In this document: positions 6,132-12,710 of the stretch, piece by piece
Position numbering within the stretch: position 1 is the stretch's first letter
Layout: each line of letters begins with the position of its first letter
DNA from: an uncultured Collinsella sp.
GTDB taxonomy: Bacteria; Actinomycetota; Coriobacteriia; Coriobacteriales; Coriobacteriaceae
NCBI GenBank assembly: GCA_902491415.1
Contig: CABUHP010000030.1
Location: 1 to 12,710 of the forward strand
Length of the DNA stretch: 12,710 nucleotides
Reading direction: 5' to 3'
Made by a program: the position numbers and the translations under genes
The notes under the pieces: generated by a model
Database searches by the model: none
Told to the model about the DNA's origin: nothing
The model's input: only the letters and a program-made list of their open reading frames with translations

Positions 6132-6345
6132 GAGAGATGACAGGAAGATGAGAGAAAAATATGAGAGATAACTAAGCAGCAAAGAGACAGGCAATCATGG
6201 TATTGTCTCAATACCGATTGTTCTACCAGCAAAAATATGTATAAATGAAGCAAATGGTAGACATTCTATCTCTATCTATCTCTTATCTCTAAGCCGAGAG
6301 ATAGAGAGATAGATGAGAGATAATTACGAGAGATAACTGAGAGAC
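6132..6345. repeat. Clustered GAGAGAT motifs upstream of the AlbA_2 gene
   Basis: GAGAGAT occurs at 6132, 6163, 6296, 6304, 6315 and 6328, with near copies at 6150 and 6339. Inverted ATCTCT occurs at 6268, 6278 and 6285. The segment 6266-6322 is an imperfect palindrome with arms of about 25 bp around AAGCC. The last four direct copies are 11-13 bp apart, about one helical turn. The block leads straight into the AlbA_2-domain gene and probably holds its control sites. That is an inference. Confidence 0.65.
6199..6245 (+). promoter_or_regulatory. Candidate promoter and operator for the AlbA_2 gene
   Basis: TTGTTC (6218-6223), 16 bp and TATAAA (6240-6245) form a possible promoter. A perfect 7-bp inverted repeat, GGTATTG-TCT-CAATACC, lies just upstream at 6199-6215. 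If used, transcription would start near 6252 and the GAGAGAT palindrome would fall in a leader of about 150 nt. Confidence 0.4.
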
Positions 6346-6398
6346 GAGGGAAATCTATCCGCGGCATTCTCCGCAGGACCGAGCGAAAGGACGTGCAG

Positions 6399-7865
6399 AT
6401 GAACGAAAACGAGCTGACCGGTTTGCTTGAGTCTTTAAGGCGTATGGGCTCGGATGATCTTAACGTCGAAGTGAAGGAGAGCGCCACGACGCTTTCCCGC
6501 GACGTGTGGGAAACGGTGAGCGCATTCGCGAACACTGCCGGCGGAATCATCGTGCTCGGAGTGAGTGAGCGCGCAGGTTTTGTCCCGGTTGAGAACTTCG
6601 AGACCGAGAAAGTGCTCAACCAATTTGTGTCAGGCATGGGTGATGCGGGCGGTCGAGGAAAGCTGGCCAATCCGCCTAAATACACGATCGAGCGAGTGGA
6701 GCTTCAGGGCGTCATCGTTCTCGTCATTACGATTGAGGAGCTCGATCCGTCGAGCAAGCCCTGCTATGTCATAGAGCGGGGCGCCCAGGGCGGCAGCTAC
6801 AAGCGCATCGATGACAAAGATGTGCCGCTTTCATCGACCGAGGTGCTCGCATTGGCGTCATGCGGTCGAGCGACTCCGAGCGATCGCGACGCGGTGGCGG
6901 GTGCGGGCGCGGACGATCTCGACGAGACGCTGGTCGACCGTACGATAGATCGGGCTTTCTCGTTGACGCCCCGGGCAATGCGCGGCGCGCCGGACAAACA
7001 AACGAAGCTGGAGCGCCTAAATATCCTTGATTCCCAGGGCAATGTCACCAAGGCTGGACTCCTAGTTGTGGGCACCTACCCTCAGCAGTTCTATCCCAAG
7101 CTCTTCATTGACGTGGCTGTCCATGCGGGAACTCAGAAGGGCATGGCGGGGTCGCTGAGATTCATGGACCGCACAATCTGTGAGGGAACGTTGGGCGAGA
7201 TGATCTCGGATGCCGTCGCAGCCGTCGCCAAGAATTTGCGGCGAACCTCGACCGTCCAAGGCGTCTCGCGTGTCGACTCGCTTGAGATTCCCGAGGAGGT
7301 TCTGCGCGAGGCAATCGCCAACGCCGTAATCCATCGAGAATACGGGGATCGGTTCTGTGGACAATCGATTGCCGTCGACGTCTTTGACGATTGTGTCGAG
7401 GTGACGAATCCTGGCGGCCTTTACGGGGGAAAGACTCGCGAGAACTTGTTTGACGGCAGCTCCCGATGCCGTAACGCGACGCTTGTGAAGCTCATGTCGA
7501 TTGTCCCGCTGCCGGATGGCGCAGGTTCGCCGGCTGAGGGCAATGGCTCGGGCATCCCGATGATGATCGATGCCATGCGCGCGCATGGTCTGGCCGAGCC
7601 CCTGTTCTGCCCGGGATTCGATCGGTTCAAGGTCGTACTTTACCGTTCAAAGATCGAGCCGGTCGATCATGGCGGGGGCTTAATTGTGACGGCACTCAAA
7701 CACTACGGCGAGCTGGGGACGCGCGAGCTGGTAGAGCACACAGGGCTCACAATTTCCCAGGTTAGGTCGCGCGTCAACGCGCTCATTGCTCAAGGCGAGC
7801 TTGAGCCCACGGCGCCGGCGACGAGCCGCAACCGCAAGTATCGACTGTCGGAGCGCGTGGGATAG
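6399..7865 (+). CDS. AlbA_2 (Schlafen-like) domain / GHKL-type ATPase / winged-helix regulator
   Basis: The 488-aa product fits the COG2865-type family of predicted transcriptional regulators. Residues about 5-140 are an AlbA_2 nucleic-acid-binding domain: LNVEVKES (21-28), NTAGGIIVLGVSE (45-57) and GGSYKRIDDKDVPLS (131-145). Residues about 300-415 carry an ATPase module: LREAIANAVIHREYGDR (302-318), DVFDDCVEVTNPGGLYGG (327-344) and the glycine loop GNGSGIPMMIDAM (381-393). Residues about 427-487 look like a winged helix-turn-helix (TRELVEHTGLTISQVRSRVNALIAQGEL). The ATG at 6399 is chosen over the in-frame GTG at 6393, because AAAGGA is 7 nt from the ATG but only 1 nt from the GTG. The upstream repeats suggest autoregulation. 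Targets are unknown; such proteins are common accessory genes of unproven role. Confidence 0.87.
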   Translation: MNENELTGLLESLRRMGSDDLNVEVKESATTLSRDVWETVSAFANTAGGIIVLGVSERAGFVPVENFETEKVLNQFVSGMGDAGGRGKLANPPKYTIERVELQGVIVLVITIEELDPSSKPCYVIERGAQGGSYKRIDDKDVPLSSTEVLALASCGRATPSDRDAVAGAGADDLDETLVDRTIDRAFSLTPRAMRGAPDKQTKLERLNILDSQGNVTKAGLLVVGTYPQQFYPKLFIDVAVHAGTQKGMAGSLRFMDRTICEGTLGEMISDAVAAVAKNLRRTSTVQGVSRVDSLEIPEEVLREAIANAVIHREYGDRFCGQSIAVDVFDDCVEVTNPGGLYGGKTRENLFDGSSRCRNATLVKLMSIVPLPDGAGSPAEGNGSGIPMMIDAMRAHGLAEPLFCPGFDRFKVVLYRSKIEPVDHGGGLIVTALKHYGELGTRELVEHTGLTISQVRSRVNALIAQGELEPTAPATSRNRKYRLSERVG

Positions 7866-7874
7866 ATGCGTTAG

Positions 7875-7915
7875 TGGACGAGGCGACCCAATAATCGACC
7901 CTCGATTGGCGTCCA
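7875..7915. terminator. Weak nested hairpin between convergent genes
   Basis: Outer arms TGGACG (7875-7880) and CGTCCA (7910-7915) enclose AATCGA-CCC-TCGATT (7893-7907). It lies between the AlbA_2 gene and the convergent gene ending at 7966. There is no T-run on either strand, so a terminator role is only a guess. Confidence 0.3.
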
Positions 7916-7965
7916 TTAAGGTAAAGCGGTTGTTGCCCAGTCGACGGTGATGCTAAAGGCTCGGC

Positions 7966-8457
7966 TTACGCCGGCATGGCCCCGAACCCGTCTATCAAGA
8001 ACAGCCTAAGAACCAGCTTGATGACATTTCCCGGTTTGACTTCAGCCGTGCCAAAAACGCTGCGCTCGGCGAGCTCGCTGCAGTATGCGTAGATATCGCG
8101 GATGAGTTCCGCGCCCGAAAGCGTAAACATGTAGCCTGCGTCCGAAAGCGCATTGGGCGCGGCGGGCAACTTGGCCATGTGGCAGAACGTTTGCAGGTCG
8201 GGCGCCATAACATTCTGGTAGTCGAGGTGGCCGCTGGTATCCTGTGCGGCAAGCTCCAATTGGCGCACAAAATCCAGCGCCGCCGCTAACACAAAGCTCG
8301 GCGTAGGCGCATTGACGTCCTGAGTGGTCGCCACAAGCCTGCCCGCCGCCTGCGTGACAAGCCAAGCGACCTCGCGCTGGCAACGCACGGCCTTGCGCGT
8401 AACCGGCTTGATGGACGAAGAAGAAACGCTTCCCTTAGGCGGATTCGAAACAGCCAC
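7966..8457 (-). CDS. Conserved-looking hypothetical protein, 163 aa
   Basis: I do not recognise a family. The start is GTG at 8457, supported by GGGAGG 5 nt upstream. The first 20 or so residues are Ser/Lys/Pro-rich and probably disordered. The rest is rich in Ala and Leu and reads as mostly helical (for example AAGRLVATTQ, SFVLAAALDFVRQLELAAQ, LSGAELIRDIYAYCSELAER, NVIKLVLRLFLI). No signal peptide, membrane helix or metal motif is obvious. It diverges from the HNH gene with only 11 bp between start codons, and converges on the AlbA_2 gene. The clean ribosome binding site, full-length frame and tight arrangement support a real gene. The function is unknown; a link to the HNH protein is possible but unproven. 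Confidence 0.75.
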   Translation of the reverse strand: MAVSNPPKGSVSSSSIKPVTRKAVRCQREVAWLVTQAAGRLVATTQDVNAPTPSFVLAAALDFVRQLELAAQDTSGHLDYQNVMAPDLQTFCHMAKLPAAPNALSDAGYMFTLSGAELIRDIYAYCSELAERSVFGTAEVKPGNVIKLVLRLFLIDGFGAMPA

Positions 8458-8468
8458 AAGAACCTCCC

Positions 8469-9341
8469 ATGAACGACCCGGCCCAACAAGCCCGGATGAA
8501 ACACGTGCTACATCAGTATACAGGGGAGTGGGGTAGCGGGGTACAAGCGCGCCAGCGGCAAACCGAGAGCATCAACGATGTGCCTCCGCTCTATTTGGAC
8601 GATGGCACGTGGGTCATTAAGTATTCGGTTCAAGCGCCAGGCGCCGTTGGTTCTCGAGACCAAGACTATAACCGTAAAATGCTCAACTGCATGGAATGTG
8701 GCGTTCCGGTCGGAGTCATATTTGCAACCGAGGTGGGCTATAAGGTGCTCGGCCTTGCGTTTGTTGAGCGGTTCGAGCCCGAAAACGGATGGTTTGTTCT
8801 GCACGGTCCTGTTCATAAAGGCGGACCGGACCCTCGTTTTGCGCCCGACATGAGGTATCTGAAGCACATGCCCGTCGATATTGAGTTTGCCGGACAGGGT
8901 ACGACCGACGACGAAAAGGTCCGCTATGCGTTAAGGCGCGAGCGATTGGGGCAGCAATGGTTCCGCAAGCAGCTCGTTGCCGCCTATGATGGCCGTTGCG
9001 CGGTGTCGGACTGCGGCGTCAGCGAAGCTCTGGAGGCTGCACATATCGAGAATTACTCGGGACCCAAATCGCAGGTTGCCAGCAACGGCATTCTGCTTCG
9101 ACGCGATCTTCATTCCCTATTTGATGCTCACCTGATTTCGTTTGAGCCTGTTTGCGGCGAATATCGGCTGTGCGGATCGTACCTGCTGGATAAGACCGGC
9201 TACGCTTCCTTTGCGGGTGCGACGCTAAGGCAGCCGAATGAGCGTCAGTGGCGACCCAATACGGTGTTTCTTGAGGCCCATCGCATTGAGTTCGATCGCT
9301 CGGAAAAGAAGCGCGAAAAGGCGGGGCTTCTGCCGTATTAG
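8469..9341 (+). CDS. HNH endonuclease (HNH_2 type) with N-terminal recognition-like domain
   Basis: The 290-aa product ends in an HNH nuclease domain: VAAYDGRCAVSDC (170-182, cysteines 177 and 182), LEAAHIENYS (189-198, His192), N206 and DLHSLFDAHL (213-222, His215). This is the pattern of the HNH_2 group found in many restriction-type enzymes. Residues about 38-140 (PPLYLDDGTWVIKYSVQ, MLNCMECGVPVGVIF, YKVLGLAFVERF, WFVLHGPV) form a separate beta-rich domain. By analogy it could read modified DNA like an SRA/YDG module, but I cannot assign it firmly. The ATG at 8469 lacks a good Shine-Dalgarno site; the few bases before it are the ribosome binding site of the divergent gene. Starts at ATG 8496 or GTG 8505 are alternatives and leave both domains intact. 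No methyltransferase is nearby. Confidence 0.83.
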   Translation: MNDPAQQARMKHVLHQYTGEWGSGVQARQRQTESINDVPPLYLDDGTWVIKYSVQAPGAVGSRDQDYNRKMLNCMECGVPVGVIFATEVGYKVLGLAFVERFEPENGWFVLHGPVHKGGPDPRFAPDMRYLKHMPVDIEFAGQGTTDDEKVRYALRRERLGQQWFRKQLVAAYDGRCAVSDCGVSEALEAAHIENYSGPKSQVASNGILLRRDLHSLFDAHLISFEPVCGEYRLCGSYLLDKTGYASFAGATLRQPNERQWRPNTVFLEAHRIEFDRSEKKREKAGLLPY

Positions 9342-9463
9342 CGTATTTGGCTTTGGCGGTCTTTTACGATCGTGCTGTTTGATCGGATCGCGTGGCGATG
9401 CAATCTCGCACACGCCTGCCGGTGCATGCTCTTCCTGATTTGTATAGCGAGAGGGGAGCGAAC

Positions 9464-9748
9464 GTGAGCTGGCGAGGCGATATTGCGATGGGGAAGTACG
9501 GAAAACTGCCGTGCGCCCTTATAGACAACAAAATGTTTCCGAGCGTAGAAGTTGATTGCGGGTCGTTTGTCGTCGCCTGTCCTTGCTGCGGCTCGCAAAT
9601 ACCGTGCCTCGACATTCGGTTCATCGATGCGTGCGACAGACTTAGCGACGAAGGGAGAAAACGGACAGGCGTTCATATGCCGGTGTATCAGGAGAAATGC
9701 CCTGTTTGTGGCCTCGATATCGTGTATGACGCCGGCGACGAGGGATAG
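9464..9748 (+). CDS. Small zinc-ribbon-like protein, 94 aa
   Basis: I recognise no specific family. The product has two cysteine knuckles, CPCCG (39-43) and CPVCG (79-83). C39/C42 and C79/C82 would give a four-cysteine zinc ribbon with a spacer of 36 residues. Cys32 and Cys48 are additional. Such small ribbons often bind nucleic acids or act as structural cofactors. The GTG at 9464 is chosen because GAGGGGAG lies 5 nt upstream; the frame is open back to an ATG at 9392 that has no such site. The gene follows the HNH gene by 122 bp on the same strand and converges on the DUF5710 gene with a 38-bp gap. No terminator is visible. It could share a transcript with the HNH gene. Confidence 0.65.
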   Translation: MSWRGDIAMGKYGKLPCALIDNKMFPSVEVDCGSFVVACPCCGSQIPCLDIRFIDACDRLSDEGRKRTGVHMPVYQEKCPVCGLDIVYDAGDEG

Positions 9749-9786
9749 GTGATGCGGAGGAGCTGGCTGTGAAGGCATCTCTGTCC

Positions 9787-10473
9787 CTATAAATAAACCC
9801 CCTCACCGAGTTGCCTGTGAAACTCGGCGTGATGGTCGCGTGCCCAGGTAAAGAGCGCCTGGTCAAAGTCGGTGCGCGTGGCCGGGACGCCAAAGACGCC
9901 GGCAACTTCGACGCGTACAAACTCCAGTGCCGGCAGCTTGTTGATGGCAGTGAGGGCAAACGGGGACGAGGGCTCCTTGAACAGATAGCGGCTGCCTTGC
10001 AGCGCGTCGCAACTGGTGCACGTGTTGCCGAGCGACGGGGCTTTGGAGGCTCGCGCGCCTACGGGCTTGTAGCCGCAGCGCTTAGAAAGATAGTCGCGGA
10101 TCTCGCCCGGCACGCAGCCAAGAGCGGGCACGATGGCGAGTGCGTTGGCGTTGGCCGTGTCGATGGTAATGTGCCCGGCTTCGTTGGGCGCGTGCGCGAT
10201 GGCGATGCCCTTGTCGTCATCGGTTCGATAGGGAATGCCGAAGGCCGCGACCGAGGTCTCTTTGTGACACTTCCAGCACTCGCGCTTGCCCAGTACTAGA
10301 TATATATACGGCGCTGAGGGGTCGGATCGGTCAACACCGGGCAGCCACTCGGCAAAGGGCTCGGGGTTGACGCCGCTGGGTACATACCAGACCTTCTTGG
10401 TCCGGTCCCATTTGGCGCCCAGCGCCTTGGCTTCTTCTTTGTGCGAAAAGGGGACATCGAGCTCGGTGCGCAT
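9787..10473 (-). CDS. DUF5710-domain protein with two CxxC pairs
   Basis: The 228-aa product begins with a clear DUF5710 module, residues 4-44: ELDVPFSHKEEAKALGAKWD then KVWYVPSGVNPEPFAEWL. This small domain is usually found fused to plasmid primases, nucleases and conjugation-linked proteins, and is thought to bind nucleic acid. Here it stands with a longer C-terminal region. That region has ECWKCH (C66, C69) and TCTSCD (C152, C155), which could together bind zinc. The end, residues about 185-228, is mixed helix/strand. The ATG at 10473 is chosen because AAGGAG is 5 nt upstream; an in-frame start at 10509 lacks one. The gene is monocistronic, with no mobile genes next to it. Role unknown. 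Confidence 0.8.
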   Translation of the reverse strand: MRTELDVPFSHKEEAKALGAKWDRTKKVWYVPSGVNPEPFAEWLPGVDRSDPSAPYIYLVLGKRECWKCHKETSVAAFGIPYRTDDDKGIAIAHAPNEAGHITIDTANANALAIVPALGCVPGEIRDYLSKRCGYKPVGARASKAPSLGNTCTSCDALQGSRYLFKEPSSPFALTAINKLPALEFVRVEVAGVFGVPATRTDFDQALFTWARDHHAEFHRQLGEGVYL

Positions 10474-10574
10474 GGCGGCTCCTTGGTGCTGCAGGTGCAA
10501 GTGGCCCAAGGATACCGCAGGGCGCAGACATCGCGGCGTTTTGCTGAGAAGTTGCGGTGCGGACTGATTGGTTA

Positions 10575-10594
10575 TGCCGATGGATAGATCGGCA
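10575..10594. repeat. Small inverted repeat upstream of the DUF5710 gene
   Basis: TGCCGAT (10575-10581) and ATCGGCA (10588-10594) form a 7-bp perfect stem with a 6-nt loop, about 100 bp upstream of the DUF5710 start. It could be an operator or a weak hairpin. No clear promoter is seen next to it. Confidence 0.3.
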
Positions 10595-10654
10595 AGTAGA
10601 TGGTCGGATTTTGGCTAGTTGGGCGGTTGGAGCTGCCAGCGGATTTGGCGACAT

Positions 10655-10691
10655 AAAACAAAACAGCCCAGAGGGCATAGCCTCTGAGCTG
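10655..10691 (-). terminator. Intrinsic terminator of tRNA-Val
   Basis: On the minus strand CAGCTCAGAGG (10681-10691) pairs with CCTCTGGGCTG (10664-10674), 11 bp with one G-U, around a 6-nt loop. TTTTGTTTT follows (10655-10663). It starts 8 nt past the CCA end of the tRNA. Confidence 0.88.
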
Positions 10692-10699
10692 CGAACATT

Positions 10700-10774
10700 T
10701 GGTGGGCGTTAGAAGATTTGAACTTCTGACCTCTTCCGTGTCAGGGAAGCGCTCTCCCCCTGAGCTAAACGCCC
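10700..10774 (-). tRNA. tRNA-Val (anticodon GAC)
   Basis: On the minus strand GGGCGTT (10768-10774) pairs with AACGCCC (10704-10710) as the 7-bp acceptor stem. It is followed by discriminator A and an encoded CCA (10700-10702). The D arm (GCTC...GAGC), anticodon stem CTTCC/GGAAG with loop CTGACAC, and T arm AGAAG-TTCAAAT-CTTCT are all intact. The anticodon is GAC, so it reads GUC and GUU valine codons. It has its own promoter and terminator. tRNA genes can serve as integration sites, but no integrase or attachment duplication is visible here. Confidence 0.97.
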
Positions 10775-10803
10775 GATCAAGGGTGCGCAAGTGCGCAAGG
10801 GAT

Positions 10804-10848
10804 AATATAACGGAGCCTGAACTCGGTGGCAAGAACATTTTTAAAAAT
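10804..10848 (-). promoter_or_regulatory. tRNA-Val promoter with UP-like AT element
   Basis: On the minus strand TTGCCA (10827-10832), 17 bp and TATATT (10804-10809) each match the consensus at 5 of 6 bases. ATTTTTAAAAAT (10837-10848), a perfect AT palindrome, lies just upstream of the -35 in the UP-element position. The leader of about 29 nt before the tRNA contains TGCGCA twice. Confidence 0.8.
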
Positions 10849-11063
10849 CGCTTACATTGTGGAATTCGGGGGCTTTGTCGCATCCATTTCAAAAGAGCCT
10901 GCTGCCGCGATTTGGCTGTCGCATAATGCAAGGCCATTGCGGTATCGAGCTATGGAAAGACGCCTGCGGAATTGTCCTACCGATAAGCGGACAAGCCTCC
11001 AGCTGGTGACTTCGCCGTGGTAAGGTAAGCCGAATTGTTTCCAGGCTGTTTTGGGGGAGTGGA

Positions 11064-12086
11064 ATGAGCAAAGAGTGTGTCGAGCAGGTCGAAGGCGCAG
11101 GGGCTTCGGTGCCGATGACCGATATATCGAACATTGATGTGCCCGAGGGCACCGACGAGCTCAGCCGCAACACCCGTCGCGCATGGCGCGACCGCCTGAA
11201 CAGCGCTTCGACGCGCAAGATGATCACGGGCGTCTTGGCTACGCTGGTGGGCGGTTCGTTTTGGGGCTTCTCGGGCACCAGCGCGAGTTTTTTGTTCGAT
11301 ACCTACCATGTCGATACGCTGTGGCTTATGAGCGTGCGTCAGATTCTCGCCGGCCTGCTCTTTATGGCTGTGGTTGTCACGCGCGACCGCGCACGCCTGG
11401 TCAAGCTTTGGACCACACCCGCCGATCGCAAGCAGCTGCTGCTCTTTACCGCCTTTGGCCTGCTGTTCAACCAGTTTTGCTATCTTTCGGCCGTGCGCCT
11501 GACGAACGCCGGAACCGCGACGGTGCTCCAGTGCCTGCAGCTCGTTATCATCATGGGCTACACCTGCGTGATCGATCGCCGCATGCCGCGTACTCGCGAA
11601 GTCATCGGCATTGGCCTGGCTCTGGGTGGAACCTTTTTAATCGCCACCGGCGGCGACCCCACCAGCCTGAATATCTCGCCGCTTGGCCTGGCAGCAGGTC
11701 TTATGTGTGCGGTCAGCGCCGCGTGTATGGCGGTGATTCCCGCCAAGATCCTGCCCGAATACGGCAGCCCCATCGTCACGGGTTCGGCAATGCTCACGGC
11801 GGGCGTGGTCTCGTGCGTCTTCGTGCAGCCCTGGGCGCATATGCCGGCGCTCGACGCTGCCGGCATCGAGGCGCTCGCGGTGTTCGTGGTTATCGGCTCG
11901 TTTTTTGCTTACATGCTTTATATGCAGGGCGTTAAGGACATCGGCTCGGTGCGCGCGAGCCTCATCGGAACTGTGGAACCGGTTTCGGCGACCATCACCA
12001 GCGCCGTTATGCTGGGGACGGTGTTTTTGCCGACCGACCTTATCGGCTTTGTCATGATCATCGTGATGATGTTCCTCACGGTGTAG
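11064..12086 (+). CDS. EamA/DMT-family transporter
   Basis: The 340-aa inner-membrane protein has two EamA halves of five helices each. Approximate helices are 54-74, 85-105, 125-142, 148-169, 178-196, 206-224, 237-255, 268-289, 298-320 and 324-339. GGSFWGFSGTSASFLF (63-78) and the EPVSATITSAVMLGTV stretch (305-320) are typical. A hydrophilic N-terminal extension of about 50 residues is longer than usual and probably cytoplasmic. The protein ends immediately after the tenth helix. DMT proteins export or exchange small metabolites such as amino acids; the substrate cannot be read from sequence. The ATG at 11064 has GGGGGAG 4 nt upstream. The gene appears monocistronic. No convincing promoter or terminator is seen; a small inverted repeat (TTGTCC 10972-10977, GGACAA 10989-10994) lies upstream. 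Confidence 0.9.
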   Translation: MSKECVEQVEGAGASVPMTDISNIDVPEGTDELSRNTRRAWRDRLNSASTRKMITGVLATLVGGSFWGFSGTSASFLFDTYHVDTLWLMSVRQILAGLLFMAVVVTRDRARLVKLWTTPADRKQLLLFTAFGLLFNQFCYLSAVRLTNAGTATVLQCLQLVIIMGYTCVIDRRMPRTREVIGIGLALGGTFLIATGGDPTSLNISPLGLAAGLMCAVSAACMAVIPAKILPEYGSPIVTGSAMLTAGVVSCVFVQPWAHMPALDAAGIEALAVFVVIGSFFAYMLYMQGVKDIGSVRASLIGTVEPVSATITSAVMLGTVFLPTDLIGFVMIIVMMFLTV

Positions 12087-12235
12087 CTAGCGCCGCCGCC
12101 AAGACAGAAAAGGTGTTGTGCCGCATTTTCGCCAATTGATGTCCGTGTCTGGAGTTTAGCTGTCGATGCTCAAAATGCCATAAACTAGTAACGTTATGGA
12201 CTTTTTCATTGCGACTCAATTGCGAGGATTTCTTT

Positions 12236-12710
12236 ATGGCTGGTAATCACTTTAAGGGCAGCGATAGCGGCCGCCCTGCAGTTCCGCCGCGTCCGAACGG
12301 GGCTGGTAAGGCCGGCACGCCGGGCGGCGCTGGACAGGGCGGTTCCGGTAAGCGCGTGTCCCCGGGCGAGACGGCGATGTTTACCGCTCTGTACGAGCAG
12401 TCTCAAAAGGCAAAAAAGACCGGCCGTGCAAGAGGAAATGTCTTTGCGGACGGTGCAACCTCCACGTCGCAGCCGAGCGGGGCTCCTTCGGTACCCGCGA
12501 ACAACGCGGGTGCTGCCAACGCCGCGAATGGCGCCGGCAACGTTAATGCCGGCAAGGCCGCCAACAATACTCCCTCTGCCGGTGGCGCGGGGCTTACGGG
12601 TAACCTCGGCACGATTTACACCGGCGCCTCCGAGACAGGCACGTTCGCCCGCCTGGATGATAGCGGTACCGGGCTTGCGGGCTCGGGGTCCCAGGAAGAT
12701 TATTACGATT
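12236..12710 (+). CDS. Low-complexity N-terminus of an unidentified protein, 3'-partial
   Basis: The frame opens at ATG 12236, with GAGGA 7 nt upstream, and stays open to the window end (158 codons). The visible part is low-complexity and likely disordered: Gly/Ala/Asn/Pro/Ser-rich, for example PPRPNGAGKAGTPGGAGQGG early and AGAANAANGAGNVNAGKAAN later. It is interrupted by a short charged, possibly helical segment, TAMFTALYEQSQKAKKTGR (about 46-64). No signal peptide or domain is visible before the cut. Long disordered N-termini like this often precede a membrane anchor or envelope domain in actinobacteria, but nothing here proves that. The good ribosome binding site and reading-frame composition support a real gene. 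Product unknown. Confidence 0.7.
   Translation, partial: MAGNHFKGSDSGRPAVPPRPNGAGKAGTPGGAGQGGSGKRVSPGETAMFTALYEQSQKAKKTGRARGNVFADGATSTSQPSGAPSVPANNAGAANAANGAGNVNAGKAANNTPSAGGAGLTGNLGTIYTGASETGTFARLDDSGTGLAGSGSQEDYYD

Noticed and set aside
6393..6398. GTG at 6393 as start of the AlbA_2 gene
   Set aside because: The AAAGGA site ends 1 nt before this GTG but sits 7 nt before the ATG at 6399.
10700..10774. tRNA as an integration (att) site
   Set aside because: No integrase, no duplicated tRNA 3' end and no cargo region lie on either side in the window.
12206..12612. Minus-strand frames opposite the final gene
   Set aside because: The plus-strand frame has a good ribosome binding site and runs open to the window end. 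The minus frames are Ala/Pro/Leu-rich mirror translations.

Overview
The window is high-GC bacterial DNA with short, hairpin-rich AT-leaning gaps between genes. Shine-Dalgarno sites are strong and there are some GTG starts. The gene content fits the Actinomycetota class Coriobacteriia: an AbiEi-like protein with a C-terminal nuclease-fold domain, a long M16C peptidase and an AlbA_2/ATPase regulator. A Collinsella-like gut anaerobe is my best guess. That guess comes from familiarity with such proteins, not from a search.

Layout. A 5'-truncated AbiEi/PD-(D/E)XK-like gene (3-845, +) converges on a folate-salvage gene, 5-formyltetrahydrofolate cyclo-ligase (1013-1609, -). Next is a hicAB toxin-antitoxin operon (1756-2341, -). 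It has a palindromic operator over one promoter and a LexA-like box over a second. A 391-bp gene-free stretch packed with inverted repeats separates it from a 1014-residue M16C (PreP-like) zinc peptidase (2733-5777, -). A 621-bp divergent gap follows, holding two unrelated repeat arrays: a 19-bp unit in a 22/29-bp rhythm, and clustered GAGAGAT sites. The AlbA_2/GHKL-ATPase/winged-helix regulator (6399-7865, +) comes next. After it lie an unrecognised helical protein (7966-8457, -) and an HNH nuclease (8469-9341, +), which diverge with only 11 bp between their start codons. Then come a small zinc-ribbon protein (9464-9748, +), a DUF5710 protein with two CxxC pairs (9787-10473, -), tRNA-Val(GAC) with a clear promoter and terminator (10700-10774, -), a ten-helix EamA/DMT exporter (11064-12086, +), and the start of a low-complexity protein that runs off the end (12236-12710, +).

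How it fits together. Most genes are single transcription units. Only hicA-hicB is plainly an operon, with an 8-nt overlap. The peptidase, cyclo-ligase, tRNA and exporter look like ordinary housekeeping genes. The AbiEi-like gene, hicAB, HNH and AlbA_2 genes are accessory or stress/defence-flavoured, but nothing shows that they form one system.

The most unusual content is intergenic: at least five long inverted-repeat elements, two of which share the same 19-bp unit although they are 5 kb apart, plus the GAGAGAT array in front of the AlbA_2 gene.
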